A stretch of 64,000 bases of DNA from Paraburkholderia unamae (GTDB lineage Bacteria > Pseudomonadota > Gammaproteobacteria > Burkholderiales > Burkholderiaceae), in contig NZ_QLSU01000009.1 in assembly GCF_003268775.1 (NCBI RefSeq), forward strand, positions 186,001-250,000, written 5' to 3'. The notes beneath the pieces are model-generated. The model worked only from the letters and a program-made list of their open reading frames with translations. It was not told the DNA's origin and ran no database searches. A program made the translations under genes and the position numbers. The first letter of the stretch is position 1; each line of letters begins with the position of its first letter. Below, one piece after another: positions 52,724 to 61,581 of this stretch.

Positions 52724-54397
52724 CTAGCCCGTCACCGCGCCCAGATTCGCGGGGCGCGCGAGCGCCGCATACTTCGCGAGCACGCCGCGCGTGTAGCGCG
52801 GCGCGGGCTGCTTCCAGGCCGCGCGGCGGCGCGCGAGTTCGGCGTCGTCCACGTTCAGTTGCAGCAGCAGTGTGTGCGCGTCGATGGTGATCGAATCGCC
52901 TTCCTGCACGAGGGCGATGGTGCCACCTTCGAACGCCTCCGGCGCCACGTGCCCCACCACCATGCCCCAGGTGCCGCCCGAGAAACGGCCGTCGGTGATG
53001 AGGCCCACTGATTCGCCGAGCCCCTTGCCGATGATCGCGGAGGTGGGCGCGAGCATTTCCGGCATGCCGGGGCCGCCCTTCGGGCCGAGATAGCGCAGCA
53101 CGACCACGTCGCCGGCCTTGATCTTGTCGGCGAGGATCGCTTCCATCGCGCTCTGCTCGTCTTCGAACACGCGCGCGGGGCCGGTGATGACCGGGTTCTT
53201 CAGGCCCGTGATCTTCGCGACCGCGCCTTCGGTCGCAAGGTTGCCCTTGAGGATGGCGAGGTGGCCTTCCTTGTACAGCGCCTGGCTAATGGGGAAGATC
53301 ACCTTCTGGTCGGCGCGCGGCGTGGACGGCACGTCCTTCAACTCTTCGGCAATGGTCTTGCCCGTGATCGTGATGCAGTCGCCGTGCAGCAGACCGGCGT
53401 CGAGCAGGATCTTGAGCACCTGCGGAATGCCGCCCGCCGCGTGCAGGTCGGTCGCGACATATTGCCCCGAGGGCTTCAGGTCGCAGATCACCGGCACTTT
53501 CTTGCGCATGCGCTCGAAGTCGTCGATGGTCCAGTCGATTTCCGCGGCGTGCGCGATGGCGAGGTAATGCAGCACGGCGTTGGTCGAGCCGCCCGTCGCC
53601 ATGATGAGCGCCACGGCGTTTTCGATCGACTGCTTCGTGATGATGTCGCGCGGCTTGAGATCCTTCTTCACGGCCTCGACGAGCACGCGTGCCGACTCCG
53701 CCGCGGAATCGACTTTCTCTTCGTCGGGGTTGGCCATCGTCGACGAATACATGAGCGACATGCCGAGCGCCTCGAACGACGAGCTCATGGTGTTCGCGGT
53801 GTACATGCCGCCGCACGAGCCCGTGGACGGGCAGGCGTTTTTCTCGACGCCTTCGAAATCCTCTTCGGTCATGCGCCCGGCCGTGAATTCGCCCACCGCC
53901 TCGAAGGCCGAGACGATGGTGAGCGCCTTACCCTTCCAGTTGCCCGGACGGATGGTGCCGCCGTACACGTAGATGCCGGGCACGTTGATGCGCGCGAGCG
54001 CGATCATGCCGCCGGGCATGTTCTTGTCGCAGCCGCCGATCACGACCACGCCGTCCATCCACTGGCCCTGCACGCAGGTCTCGATGCAGTCGGCGATGAC
54101 TTCGCGCGAGACGAGCGAATACTTCATGCCTTCGGTGCCCATCGACATGCCGTCCGAGATCGTGGGCGTGCCGAAGGTCTGCGGGTTCGCATCGGCGCCC
54201 TTGATGGCCGCGACGGCCGCGTCGGTGAGCCGTTGCAGCCCCGCGTTGCAGGGCGTGATGGTCGAATGCCCGTTGGCCACGCCGATCATGGGCTTGTCGA
54301 AGTCGGTCTTCTCGTAGCCGAGCGCGTAATACATCGAGCGGTTCGGCGAGCGGGCGACGCCCTGCGTGATGTGCTTCGAACGACGGTTATAGGGCAT
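52724..54397 (-). CDS. ilvD: dihydroxy-acid dehydratase
   Basis: Third enzyme of valine/isoleucine synthesis, dehydrating dihydroxy acids to keto acids. At 557 residues it has the iron-sulfur cysteines C50 (STITPCNAG), C123 (GGCDKNMPGG) and C195 (CPSTGSCGGMYTANTM). I chose the ATG at 54397 (MPYNRRSKHITQG), the normal family start, over the ATG at 54472. It diverges from a LysR-type gene. Confidence 0.97.
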   Translation of the reverse strand: MPYNRRSKHITQGVARSPNRSMYYALGYEKTDFDKPMIGVANGHSTITPCNAGLQRLTDAAVAAIKGADANPQTFGTPTISDGMSMGTEGMKYSLVSREVIADCIETCVQGQWMDGVVVIGGCDKNMPGGMIALARINVPGIYVYGGTIRPGNWKGKALTIVSAFEAVGEFTAGRMTEEDFEGVEKNACPSTGSCGGMYTANTMSSSFEALGMSLMYSSTMANPDEEKVDSAAESARVLVEAVKKDLKPRDIITKQSIENAVALIMATGGSTNAVLHYLAIAHAAEIDWTIDDFERMRKKVPVICDLKPSGQYVATDLHAAGGIPQVLKILLDAGLLHGDCITITGKTIAEELKDVPSTPRADQKVIFPISQALYKEGHLAILKGNLATEGAVAKITGLKNPVITGPARVFEDEQSAMEAILADKIKAGDVVVLRYLGPKGGPGMPEMLAPTSAIIGKGLGESVGLITDGRFSGGTWGMVVGHVAPEAFEGGTIALVQEGDSITIDAHTLLLQLNVDDAELARRRAAWKQPAPRYTRGVLAKYAALARPANLGAVTG

Positions 54398-54502
54398 GGG
54401 GATCTCCGGTGGGCGTTGTCTCGGATGCCGGGCCTGGGTTTTCTTGTGGGGCAGGGGCGCCGGCGTGTGCATAGAAGGATGCGGTTTCCCGAGAGCGATG
54501 TC

Positions 54503-54512
54503 TAATATATTA
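54503..54512. promoter_or_regulatory. TAATATATTA palindrome between ilvD and the LysR gene
   Basis: A perfect AT-only palindrome in otherwise GC-rich DNA, in the divergent intergenic region and about 53 bases before the LysR start. It could be a promoter element or a regulator half-site. Confidence 0.35.
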
Positions 54513-54560
54513 TTCGTGGCCTATTGAGTCGGAAAACATATCAATACGGAAGGCCGCCCG

Positions 54561-55505
54561 ATGAGTGCCACCATCCCCGATCTGCGCCAGCTGCGTTATT
54601 TCGTGGCCGTTGCCGAGGAGCAGCATTTCGGCCGCGCGGCGGCGCGTCTTTCGATGACGCAGCCGCCGCTGTCGCAAGCTATCCGCGCGCTGGAAGAGAC
54701 GCTGGGCGTGGCGTTGTTCGCGCGCACGCGGCGCTCGGTGGAATTGACGGCGGTGGGGGCCGATCTGCTGCCCGAGGTGCGGCGGCTGCTCGCCTCGGCC
54801 GAAGCGCTGCGACCGCTCGCGCAGAGCCTCGCGCGCGGCGAGGCGGGCGTGCTGGCGCTGGCCTTCGTTTCGACCGCCGATTACGGCCTGCTGCCGCTGT
54901 TGCTGCGCGACTTCGGCGCGCGCTATCCGCGCGTGCGTCTGCAACTCGCGGAGGCCACGAGCGACGTCCAGGTCGAGGAACTGGTGGCGGGGCGCATCGA
55001 CGCGGGCCTCGTGATCGCGCCCTTGCCGCCGCGCCATGCGGCGCAGCTTTCCTATGTGCCGATCGCGCGCGAGCCGCTCGTGGTCGCCATGCCGTCGGCG
55101 CTGTCGGCGCGTCTGGGCGTGGCGGCCACCGACGACTGGCACGACGAGCCCGTGAGCCTGCGCGATCTCGCCGATGCGCCGCTCGTTGTTTTCCCGCGCC
55201 ATCTCGCGCCCGGCTTCTACGACACGATCATGGACTGCTACGGCGCGGCGGGCGTCGCGCCGGTCGTCGGCCAGGAGGCGATCCAGATGCAGACCATCGT
55301 GAGCCTCGTCTCGGCCGGCATGGGCGTGGCGCTCGTGCCGCAGTCGCTGCGGCATCTGCGGCGCACCGGCGTCGTGTACCGGCCGCTCGCCGCGGCCGCG
55401 CCGGTGATCGAAACGGGACTCGTGTGGCGCTCGGCCGAGGTGAGCCCTGTGCTTGCGGCTTTTATCGAGATCGTGCGCGCGCACGCGGCGACGGGCGGGC
55501 GCTGA
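54561..55505 (+). CDS. LysR-type transcriptional regulator
   Basis: A 314-residue LysR protein. RQLRYFVAVAEEQHFGRAAARL followed by SMTQPPLSQAIRALEETLG is the winged helix-turn-helix, and the remainder is the effector domain (LALAFVSTADYGLLPLLLRD). It belongs to the BenM/CatM-like branch by its N-terminus. It is divergent from ilvD, so it may regulate that gene, but other targets are equally possible. About 290 bases without a gene follow it. Confidence 0.9.
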   Translation: MSATIPDLRQLRYFVAVAEEQHFGRAAARLSMTQPPLSQAIRALEETLGVALFARTRRSVELTAVGADLLPEVRRLLASAEALRPLAQSLARGEAGVLALAFVSTADYGLLPLLLRDFGARYPRVRLQLAEATSDVQVEELVAGRIDAGLVIAPLPPRHAAQLSYVPIAREPLVVAMPSALSARLGVAATDDWHDEPVSLRDLADAPLVVFPRHLAPGFYDTIMDCYGAAGVAPVVGQEAIQMQTIVSLVSAGMGVALVPQSLRHLRRTGVVYRPLAAAAPVIETGLVWRSAEVSPVLAAFIEIVRAHAATGGR

Positions 55506-55799
55506 CTGCGCCAGGCCGCATCAGGCCGCAGCAGGTCGCATTCGGTCACGGTAGATCGCATGCAGCCGCGCGCCACGCGGCGCTTTCATCTGTCACCGTT
55601 ACACTCGCTGCGCGCCGCAAACGGTGCGTTTTGGTTCGGGCGCCCTCGCGTCGGCGATAATGTCACGCCATGACGTTCCGGCGGCGAACCTCCCCGCTTT
55701 GCAAACGTCCAACGCGCTTTGCCCGCTCGTGCTTTGCCAACTGCGGCGCTGCTTACAACCCGATTTCAACCGATCTCGCCGACAAGACCTCACTCCACG

Positions 55800-56723
55800 A
55801 TGCTCATCCACCCGAACTTCGACCCCATCGCCATTCATCTGGGGCCGCTCGCCGTGCGCTGGTACGGTCTCATGTATCTCGTCGGCTTCATCCTCGCGAT
55901 CGTGATCGGCCGTCTGCGTCTGCGCCTGCCATTCGTGGCCGCGCAGGGCTGGACCGCGAAAGACATCGACGACATGCTGTTCTATGGCGTGCTCGGCACG
56001 ATCCTCGGCGGGCGCTTAGGCTATGTGCTGTTCTACAAGGCGAGCTGGTACTTCGCACATCCGCTCGACATCTTCAAGGTGTGGGAAGGGGGCATGTCGT
56101 TTCACGGCGGCTTTCTCGGCGTGACCTTTGCGATGGTCCTGTTCGCGTGGCAGCGTGGACGCACGTGGCTGCAAGTGACGGACTTCGTCGCGCCGATGGT
56201 GCCCACGGGTCTCGCCGCGGGGCGTCTGGGCAACTTCATCAACGGTGAACTCTGGGGCCGCGTGACCTCGCCCGACTCGCCGTGGGCCATGCTGTTCCCC
56301 GGCGCCGCGAACGACGACGCCGCATGGCTCGCCGCGCATCCGCAACTGGCCGCGCAGTGGCACCTGAACGAAGTGTTCGCGCAGTACCATCTGCTGCCGC
56401 GCCATCCTTCGGAGCTCTATGAAATCGCGCTCGAAGGCATTGCGCTCTTCATCGTGCTGATTCTTTTCTCGCGCAAGCCGCGCCCCGTTGGCGCGATCTC
56501 GGCGATGTTCCTGATCGGCTACGGTCTCGCGCGTTTCACCGTGGAATTCGCGCGCGAGCCCGACGACTTCCTCGGCTTGCTCGCACTCGGCCTTTCGATG
56601 GGTCAATGGCTCTCGCTGCCGATGATCATCGCGGGCATTGGCTTGATGGCGTGGTCGTATCGCCGCGCGAAGCGCAGCAAGAACGGCAACGACGGCGCGC
56701 CTGTGGCGAGCGCGAAGCGCTGA
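55800..56723 (+). CDS. lgt: prolipoprotein diacylglyceryl transferase
   Basis: Adds diacylglycerol to the lipobox Cys of prolipoproteins at the inner membrane. The 307-residue polytopic protein has GGMSFHGGFLGV and the Lgt signature GRLGNFINGELWGR, both containing essential residues. I chose the ATG at 55800 (MLIHPNFDP), the usual start, rather than the ATG at 55719. A bidirectional terminator follows. Confidence 0.97.
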   Translation: MLIHPNFDPIAIHLGPLAVRWYGLMYLVGFILAIVIGRLRLRLPFVAAQGWTAKDIDDMLFYGVLGTILGGRLGYVLFYKASWYFAHPLDIFKVWEGGMSFHGGFLGVTFAMVLFAWQRGRTWLQVTDFVAPMVPTGLAAGRLGNFINGELWGRVTSPDSPWAMLFPGAANDDAAWLAAHPQLAAQWHLNEVFAQYHLLPRHPSELYEIALEGIALFIVLILFSRKPRPVGAISAMFLIGYGLARFTVEFAREPDDFLGLLALGLSMGQWLSLPMIIAGIGLMAWSYRRAKRSKNGNDGAPVASAKR

Positions 56724-56758
56724 TGCCCACGCGAGCGCGTTTTGCGTTTTAGCCCATG

Positions 56759-56792
56759 AAAAAGGCCACGGTTTGCACCGTGGCCTTTTTTT
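56759..56792. terminator. bidirectional intrinsic terminator between lgt and the SIMPL gene
   Basis: AAAAAGGCCACGGT pairs perfectly with ACCGTGGCCTTTTT over a TTGC loop. The T run is seven on the plus strand and five on the minus strand, serving both convergent genes. Confidence 0.95.
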
Positions 56793-56815
56793 CTGCGAGC
56801 GCGATGGGCTGCGCG

Positions 56816-57547
56816 TTACTTCATCTGCACCGAGCCGGAGACGTTGACTGTCACGGTGGAGGTGCCGCCTTCGAGGGGCACGGGCGCGGACATCTTCGCG
56901 TCAGCCGAAGCGGCGCGCGCGCTCATCATCATCACGGGGCGCGGCATCACGCCGGAATGCCCCACGTTCACGTCGCGAATCGTGTAGCTGCTGTAGCCGA
57001 ACGCGCGCGTGGCCGACAAGGCCTGGTCGCGAAACGAGGCGATCGCCTGGCCCGAGAGTTTTTGTTCCGCTGCGCGCTGCGCTTCGGGCGAAAGCGAGAA
57101 CTGCACGTTGCCCACCTGCATGACCGAAGCGAGATCGCCGGCAAGCTTCGACGCCGCCGCGAAATCATGCGATTCGAGCACGACTTCCGTGCGGCCGCGC
57201 CAGGCCGAGATGCGCCCGTCGCGATCGGTGGAGGGGAAGATCGAGAACTGACCCGAGCGCGCGGTCACGCCCGCGACGCCCTTGGCCCGTTGCAACGCGG
57301 AGTCGGCGCGCTGGTTGAGCGTGGCGGTGAGCGAAGAGGGATCGCTCGCCTCCTGTTCGTAGAACAGCGTAATGGTGACGACATCTTGCGGCACTTCGGC
57401 GCTGGCCTGCGCGGAAAGCGAAAGCACGCCCGCGGGCTGATAGCGCGCGTCGCTCTGTGCGAATGCGGCGCGCGGCGCGAGCGTCATGGCGAGGGGCACG
57501 GCGGCCGCGAATGCGGCGGCGAGCGTGACGGCGGTTTTTCTGTTCAT
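56816..57547 (-). CDS. SIMPL (DUF541) domain periplasmic protein
   Basis: A 243-residue exported protein. A signal peptide ends near AFAQ, and the SIMPL/DUF541 domain follows with LSLSAQASAEVPQDVVTITL and ending STVTVNVSGSVQMK. E. coli YggE and Brucella BP26 are relatives; roles in envelope or oxidative stress have been suggested. The ATG at 57547 precedes the signal peptide directly. It is a single gene converging on lgt. Confidence 0.85.
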   Translation of the reverse strand: MNRKTAVTLAAAFAAAVPLAMTLAPRAAFAQSDARYQPAGVLSLSAQASAEVPQDVVTITLFYEQEASDPSSLTATLNQRADSALQRAKGVAGVTARSGQFSIFPSTDRDGRISAWRGRTEVVLESHDFAAASKLAGDLASVMQVGNVQFSLSPEAQRAAEQKLSGQAIASFRDQALSATRAFGYSSYTIRDVNVGHSGVMPRPVMMMSARAASADAKMSAPVPLEGGTSTVTVNVSGSVQMK

Positions 57548-57719
57548 TGAGGCTCCTTGCAGAACTTGGGTCGCGGGCGCAGCACAGCCAACACAGGCCA
57601 CGCCGTACGACTGTGCGCGATTGTGCTTGAACTCGCGCGCGCATGTCGTCTGCGTGCCGGGTCTCGCGATGCGTACGGCCCATGCCACGGCAAAGTCGCG
57701 TGGCAGCCTCACATCGCGA

Positions 57720-58178
57720 TCACATCAACTGTTTCGTGATGAAGTTCCACTCAGCCGTGGTGACCGGCGTGATCGAAAGACGATTGCCCTTCGCGAGCAC
57801 GCGCATGTCCGCGAGTGCTTCGTGCTCGCGCAAGGCGGCAAGCGCAATCAGCGGACACTTCTTCTTGAACACGACATCGACGAGCATCCAGCGCGGATTC
57901 TCGTGTGTCGATTTCGCGTCGTAGTAAGGACTCTTCGCATCGAATTGCGTGGGGTCGGGGTACGCCGTGGACGACACCTGCGCAATGCCCGCGATGCCGG
58001 GCTCGGGACAGCTCGAGTGATAGAACAGCACGCCGTCGCCGGGCTGCATCGTGTCGCGCATGAAATTGCGTGCCTGATAGTTGCGCACACCCGTCCACGG
58101 CAACGTGCGTTGTGGTGCGTTCGCGAGATCGTCGATGCTTGCTTCGTCGGGTTCGGACTTCATCAGCCAGTAGCGCAT
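57720..58178 (-). CDS. EVE-domain protein
   Basis: A 152-residue EVE (PUA-like) protein: MRYWLMKSEPDEASIDDL, then TLPWTGVRNYQARNFMRD and VLFYHSSCPEPGIAGIAQV. EVE domains bind modified bases in RNA or DNA, and stand-alone members have been tied to modified tRNA or DNA recognition. I chose the ATG at 58178. It lies downstream of 6S RNA on the same strand, in the place where gammaproteobacteria carry ygfA. Confidence 0.92.
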   Translation of the reverse strand: MRYWLMKSEPDEASIDDLANAPQRTLPWTGVRNYQARNFMRDTMQPGDGVLFYHSSCPEPGIAGIAQVSSTAYPDPTQFDAKSPYYDAKSTHENPRWMLVDVVFKKKCPLIALAALREHEALADMRVLAKGNRLSITPVTTAEWNFITKQLM

Positions 58179-58265
58179 GAGTCGAAGGTCACGTCGAAAG
58201 GGGAGGGGACGGGCGCGCGTGCAAGCGCACGCGTAAGCACGCGAAGAAACGTGCCGCACAATGGA

Positions 58266-58297
58266 AAACGGCATCGGACACAGGTCCGATGCCGTTT
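58266..58297 (-). terminator. intrinsic terminator after 6S RNA
   Basis: On the minus strand AAACGGCATCGGAC and GTCCGATGCCGTTT form a perfect 14-base stem with a four-base loop and end in TTTT. It lies directly after the predicted 6S RNA 3' end. Confidence 0.85.
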
Positions 58298-58299
58298 GA

Positions 58300-58482
58300 A
58301 TAGGTCCCCGCCATAGCCGCTAGGCCGGCATCCTGAACCGAGGGTTCAGAATTGGTCGCAGTTAGCAGCACTTTGGGTACATCAGACAGTGTGACGCGCA
58401 CGCCCGTGCTACAAATTTCCGCAACCGTGCACATGGCATTGGTTCAAGGAATATATGACCTTGGCGAACCAGGCAGGGAAGC
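58300..58482 (-). ncRNA. ssrS: 6S RNA
   Basis: The minus-strand transcript begins near CTTCCCTGCCTGGTTCGCC and ends near GGCGGGGACC. Its ends pair (CCCTGCC with GGCGGGG) as the closing stem. The 3' half carries TGAACCCTCGGTTCA followed by GGCCTAGCGGC, matching the layout of E. coli 6S (TTGAACCAAGGGTTCAA, then GCCTGCGGC). The length of about 183 is normal. It lies between zapA and the EVE gene, where 6S lies after zapA in many proteobacteria. It should bind sigma-70 RNA polymerase in stationary phase. Ends are estimates. Confidence 0.85.
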
Positions 58483-58576
58483 TGACTAAACTCGTTGGTA
58501 GCGCGTGGTGTTTAGAAACAATCCAACGCTACCCATGAACAACATCATACCGCAGTGCTACGACTTGCTACAGCGC

Positions 58577-58891
58577 TTATTGCACCCCGTGCTGCTGGAT
58601 GACGGCGCCGAGTTGTTCATTCATTTGACGCATTGTACGACGGATTTCTTCGGCTGGGAATGCTTCGCCGTGTCGCACGCTCGTTTGCAGGCGCAGCAGT
58701 TCCGAGGCGATCGAAAGCGCCGCCATGACCGCGATGCGATCGGTGCCGCGCACGTTGCTGTGATTGCGGATCTTCGACATTTCGGCGTCGACGCGCGCCA
58801 CCGCTTCGAGCAGGGCTTGTTCCGTTTCTGCCGAACAGGCGAGGCGATAGGTTTGCCCGAGTATCGTCGCTTCGATCTGCTTGGTGCTCAT
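58577..58891 (-). CDS. zapA: cell division protein ZapA
   Basis: A 104-residue ZapA that crosslinks FtsZ filaments. The N-terminal domain is KQIEATILGQTYRLACSAE, followed by a long coiled coil from VAALS-like helix RIAVMAALSIASELLRLQ onward. The ATG at 58891 overlaps the stop of the upstream coiled-coil gene (ATGA), fixing the start. 6S RNA lies downstream. Confidence 0.95.
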   Translation of the reverse strand: MSTKQIEATILGQTYRLACSAETEQALLEAVARVDAEMSKIRNHSNVRGTDRIAVMAALSIASELLRLQTSVRHGEAFPAEEIRRTMRQMNEQLGAVIQQHGVQ

Positions 58892-59241
58892 GCATTTTCT
58901 CCGTGGCGGGCCGCGTTGCTGTCGTCGTCGTTGCTCGGTGACGGTTCGAGCAGATCGAGCTGGTTCTCGCGTTCGTTGCTCGCGCGTGCGCGCGGCAGCT
59001 TTTCGAGAATCGCGTTCAGGCGTACCTGCGCGTCGTCGATCTTGGCCGAGAGCGCATCGCGCTCCGCTTGCAACGCATTGCGCTCTTCGCGGACCTGTTC
59101 GAGCTCGGCGCGCGTGGCGTCGCATTGCGCACGCAGCTGTGCGAGTTGCTCTTCGAGTGCGAGGCGAGCTTCATGATGGCGCTGATTAATCTGGATCAGC
59201 CGCCCGATGTTCTGTGAGAGTGTTTCGAGTTCGTTGAGCAT
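58888..59241 (-). CDS. ZapB-like coiled-coil protein upstream of zapA
   Basis: A 117-residue protein. Residues 1-85 are a continuous coiled coil (LETLSQNIGRLIQINQRHHE and on), followed by an acidic, Asn/Asp-rich tail. Its position before zapA, with translational coupling, matches the small coiled-coil partner (ZapB-like or TIGR02449-type) seen in other proteobacteria. A divisome role is inferred from this, not shown by sequence identity. Confidence 0.75.
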   Translation of the reverse strand: MLNELETLSQNIGRLIQINQRHHEARLALEEQLAQLRAQCDATRAELEQVREERNALQAERDALSAKIDDAQVRLNAILEKLPRARASNERENQLDLLEPSPSNDDDSNAARHGENA

Positions 59242-59643
59242 GTGCTGCGTCCTCTAAAGACAGGCATTCTAGCGCGGATTAACGCGCATTCCGATAATTG
59301 TGTCGTTTCCAGACGTAACAACCCGGCTTCTTACCTGAATGAGGCCTGAATCCCGCACTACGTGCTGCACAAAGGCGCAGCAGGAACGCAAATTGCCCAT
59401 GCCGCGCCCGCGCGACGTCGCCGCGATCGCGGCCCGTGCGTTATAACATCACGAGTTCGCGGCTTCATACGTGGCTAAAGCTTGCCTGACAAAAGAGATT
59501 GATTCGCTGCATTGATCCGTATGTTTGTCCGCGGGTGAATGCCACTTTGTCAGCATCGCTTTGCATGCGTTGCCCGGCCGTTTTGAATGCCCCTTTGTTT
59601 TCTCGTGTGAAGTTTTTTAAACCTGTCGCCGCCGAATTTTCCG
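59242..59643. other. 402-base divergent intergenic region between the zapA operon and btuC
   Basis: Noticeably less GC-rich than its flanks, with T-rich runs near 59585-59620. It must hold the promoters of both operons. I looked for a cobalamin riboswitch and did not find the B12-box sequence. No gene is supported. Confidence 0.5.
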
Positions 59644-60711
59644 ATGCGCTCCGTAAGCCGCGATAAAGCCCCTGACGTCCCCGCGTTGCCGACGCTGCCG
59701 CGCCGCTCGATGAGCGCGCGCCGCGCATGGGCAATCTGGGGCGCGCTCGCCGCGGCGGCGCTCGTGGTGTTCGCGGCGTCGCTCGCGAGCGGCAGCGTGA
59801 GCGTTACGCTCGCACAGGCGCTGGCGGCGCTCTCGCCCGCGCACGGCACGCCCGATATGGCCACCGAAATCGTGCGCACGCTGCGCCTGCCGCGCGCGCT
59901 GGCCGGTTTCGCGTGCGGCGCATTGCTCGCGCTGGCGGGCGCGTTGTTGCAGGTGTTGCTGCACAATCCGCTGGCGGAGCCCTACGTGCTCGGCGTGTCG
60001 GGCGGCGCGGCCGCGTTCGCGCTCGTGGCGATGATCGCGGGCGTGGCATGGTGGGGCGTGCAGGCGAGCGCCTGCGCGGGCGCGTTCGTTTCGATCCTGC
60101 TCGTGCTCGGCCTGGCGCGCCGGGAACTCTGGCGCGGCGAGCCGCAGGACAGTTCGCCAAAACTGCTGTTGACGGGCGCGGTGACGGCGGCCGGTTGGGG
60201 CGCGCTGATCACGTTGCTGCTCACGCTCGCCCCCGATACGCACCTGCGCGGCATGCTGTTCTGGCTCACGGGCGACCTGAACGGCGCGGGCATGCCGTGG
60301 CCCGCGCTTGCGGCGCTCGCGATCGTGCTGGCGGGCGTGGTGCCGGCCGCGCCGATGCTCAACGTGCTGCTGCGCGGCGACGCCGCCGCGCAGGCGCTCG
60401 GCGTGCCCGTGCTGCGCCTGCGCGTTGGCATCTATCTTGCCGCGTCGCTCGGGGCGGCGGCGGCCGTGACTACGGGCGGCACCATTGGTTTCGTCGGGCT
60501 CGTCGTGCCCCACATGTTGCGCCTCGCGTTCGGTAACGATCAGCGCATGCTCGTGCCCGCCGCCGCGCTCGCGGGCGGCCTGGCCGTGATGGGCGCGGAC
60601 CTCGTCGCGCGCACCGTGGCCGCGCCCGCGCAATTGCCGGTGGGCGTCGTGACGGCGCTCGCGGGCGTGCCCGTGTTCCTCTGGATGCTGCTCGCGAGGC
60701 GCACACGATGA
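59644..60711 (+). CDS. btuC: vitamin B12/iron-siderophore ABC transporter permease (BtuC/FecCD type)
   Basis: A 355-residue FecCD permease with about ten helices. Landmarks are LRLPRALAGFACGALLALAG, VLGVSGGAAAFALV and GTIGFVGLVVPHMLRL, the last contacting the ATPase. The first 25 residues are basic and cytoplasmic; an internal ATG at 59710 is an alternative start. Its neighbours are cobalamin genes, so corrinoid uptake is the likely role. It overlaps btuD by four bases. Confidence 0.88.
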   Translation: MRSVSRDKAPDVPALPTLPRRSMSARRAWAIWGALAAAALVVFAASLASGSVSVTLAQALAALSPAHGTPDMATEIVRTLRLPRALAGFACGALLALAGALLQVLLHNPLAEPYVLGVSGGAAAFALVAMIAGVAWWGVQASACAGAFVSILLVLGLARRELWRGEPQDSSPKLLLTGAVTAAGWGALITLLLTLAPDTHLRGMLFWLTGDLNGAGMPWPALAALAIVLAGVVPAAPMLNVLLRGDAAAQALGVPVLRLRVGIYLAASLGAAAAVTTGGTIGFVGLVVPHMLRLAFGNDQRMLVPAAALAGGLAVMGADLVARTVAAPAQLPVGVVTALAGVPVFLWMLLARRTR

Positions 60712-61541
60712 GCGACGCACGCGCACCGCTGCTCGCCGCCCACGCGCTCACCTTGCGCGCGGGCGCGCGCACGCTCGTTCAAGCGCTCACGCAGCGCTTC
60801 GAAGCCGGCGAGATCTGGTGCGTGGCGGGCGCGAACGGCGCGGGCAAGACGACGCTCATCGGCGCGCTCGCAGGCCTGCGCGAACCGGCGGCGGGGCGCG
60901 TGGAAGTGGAGGGCATCGCGCTTGCGCAGTGGCCCGCCGTGCGCCTCGCGCAGCGCCGCGCGCTCATGCCCCAGGATCAGCGCGACGCCTTCAGCGCGAG
61001 CGTGCTCGACACCGTGCTGCTCAATCGCTATCCGCATCTGGCCGGCTGGGGCTGGGAGGGCGATGCCGATCGACAAGCCGCGCAAGCCGCGCTCGGCACG
61101 CTCGGTCTCGAAGCGCTCGCCGCGCGCGACGTGCTCTCGCTTTCGGGGGGCGAACGCCAGCGCGTCGCGCTGGCCGCCGCGCTGTGCCAGGGCGCGCCGC
61201 TCCTGCTGCTCGACGAGCCGCTCGCGCATCTGGACCTCCATCATCAGATCGCCTGCCTCGAAGCGCTCTCGCACTGGGTGCGCAGCGAAGCGCGGGCGAT
61301 CGTGTTTTCCTGCCACGATCTCAATCTTGCGCGGCGCTTCGCGACGCATGCGCTCCTGCTCGACGGCCACGGCGGCTTCCACGCGGGCCGCGTGCGCGAA
61401 GTGCTCACGCCGGAGCGCGCGAGCGCCGCATTCGGCCATCCGCTCGTGCTCATCCGCGAAGGCGCGCACGAGGCGCTCGTGCCCGCGCTCGCTTCGGCAT
61501 CGTCGTTACCGCATTCGCCTGGATCGAATGCCGCGCGCTAA
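60708..61541 (+). CDS. btuD: vitamin B12 ABC transporter ATP-binding protein
   Basis: A 277-residue ATPase. Walker A is GANGAGKTT, the signature LSLSGGERQRVALAAAL, and Walker B LLLLDEPLAHLD, with the switch His in FSCHDLNLA. It is the FecE/BtuD type. The ATG at 60708 overlaps the btuC stop. With btuC it forms the inner-membrane importer; no BtuF binding-protein gene is seen in the window. Confidence 0.9.
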   Translation: MSDARAPLLAAHALTLRAGARTLVQALTQRFEAGEIWCVAGANGAGKTTLIGALAGLREPAAGRVEVEGIALAQWPAVRLAQRRALMPQDQRDAFSASVLDTVLLNRYPHLAGWGWEGDADRQAAQAALGTLGLEALAARDVLSLSGGERQRVALAAALCQGAPLLLLDEPLAHLDLHHQIACLEALSHWVRSEARAIVFSCHDLNLARRFATHALLLDGHGGFHAGRVREVLTPERASAAFGHPLVLIREGAHEALVPALASASSLPHSPGSNAAR

Positions 61542-61581
61542 CGCGTGGCTTGGGTCCGCACCATTACGAAACGAACTCATC

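Noticed and set aside
58497..58533. Intrinsic terminator of zapA
   Set aside because: The hairpin is real, but no T run follows on the minus strand, so termination is not supported.
59242..59643. Possible cobalamin riboswitch upstream of btuC
   Set aside because: A short GCCACT stretch near 59540 first looked suggestive, but the B12-box and the GGGAA-type core are absent.
59465..59734. Small minus-strand open frame across the btuC start
   Set aside because: No ribosome site or family signal, and most of it overlaps btuC or promoter sequence.
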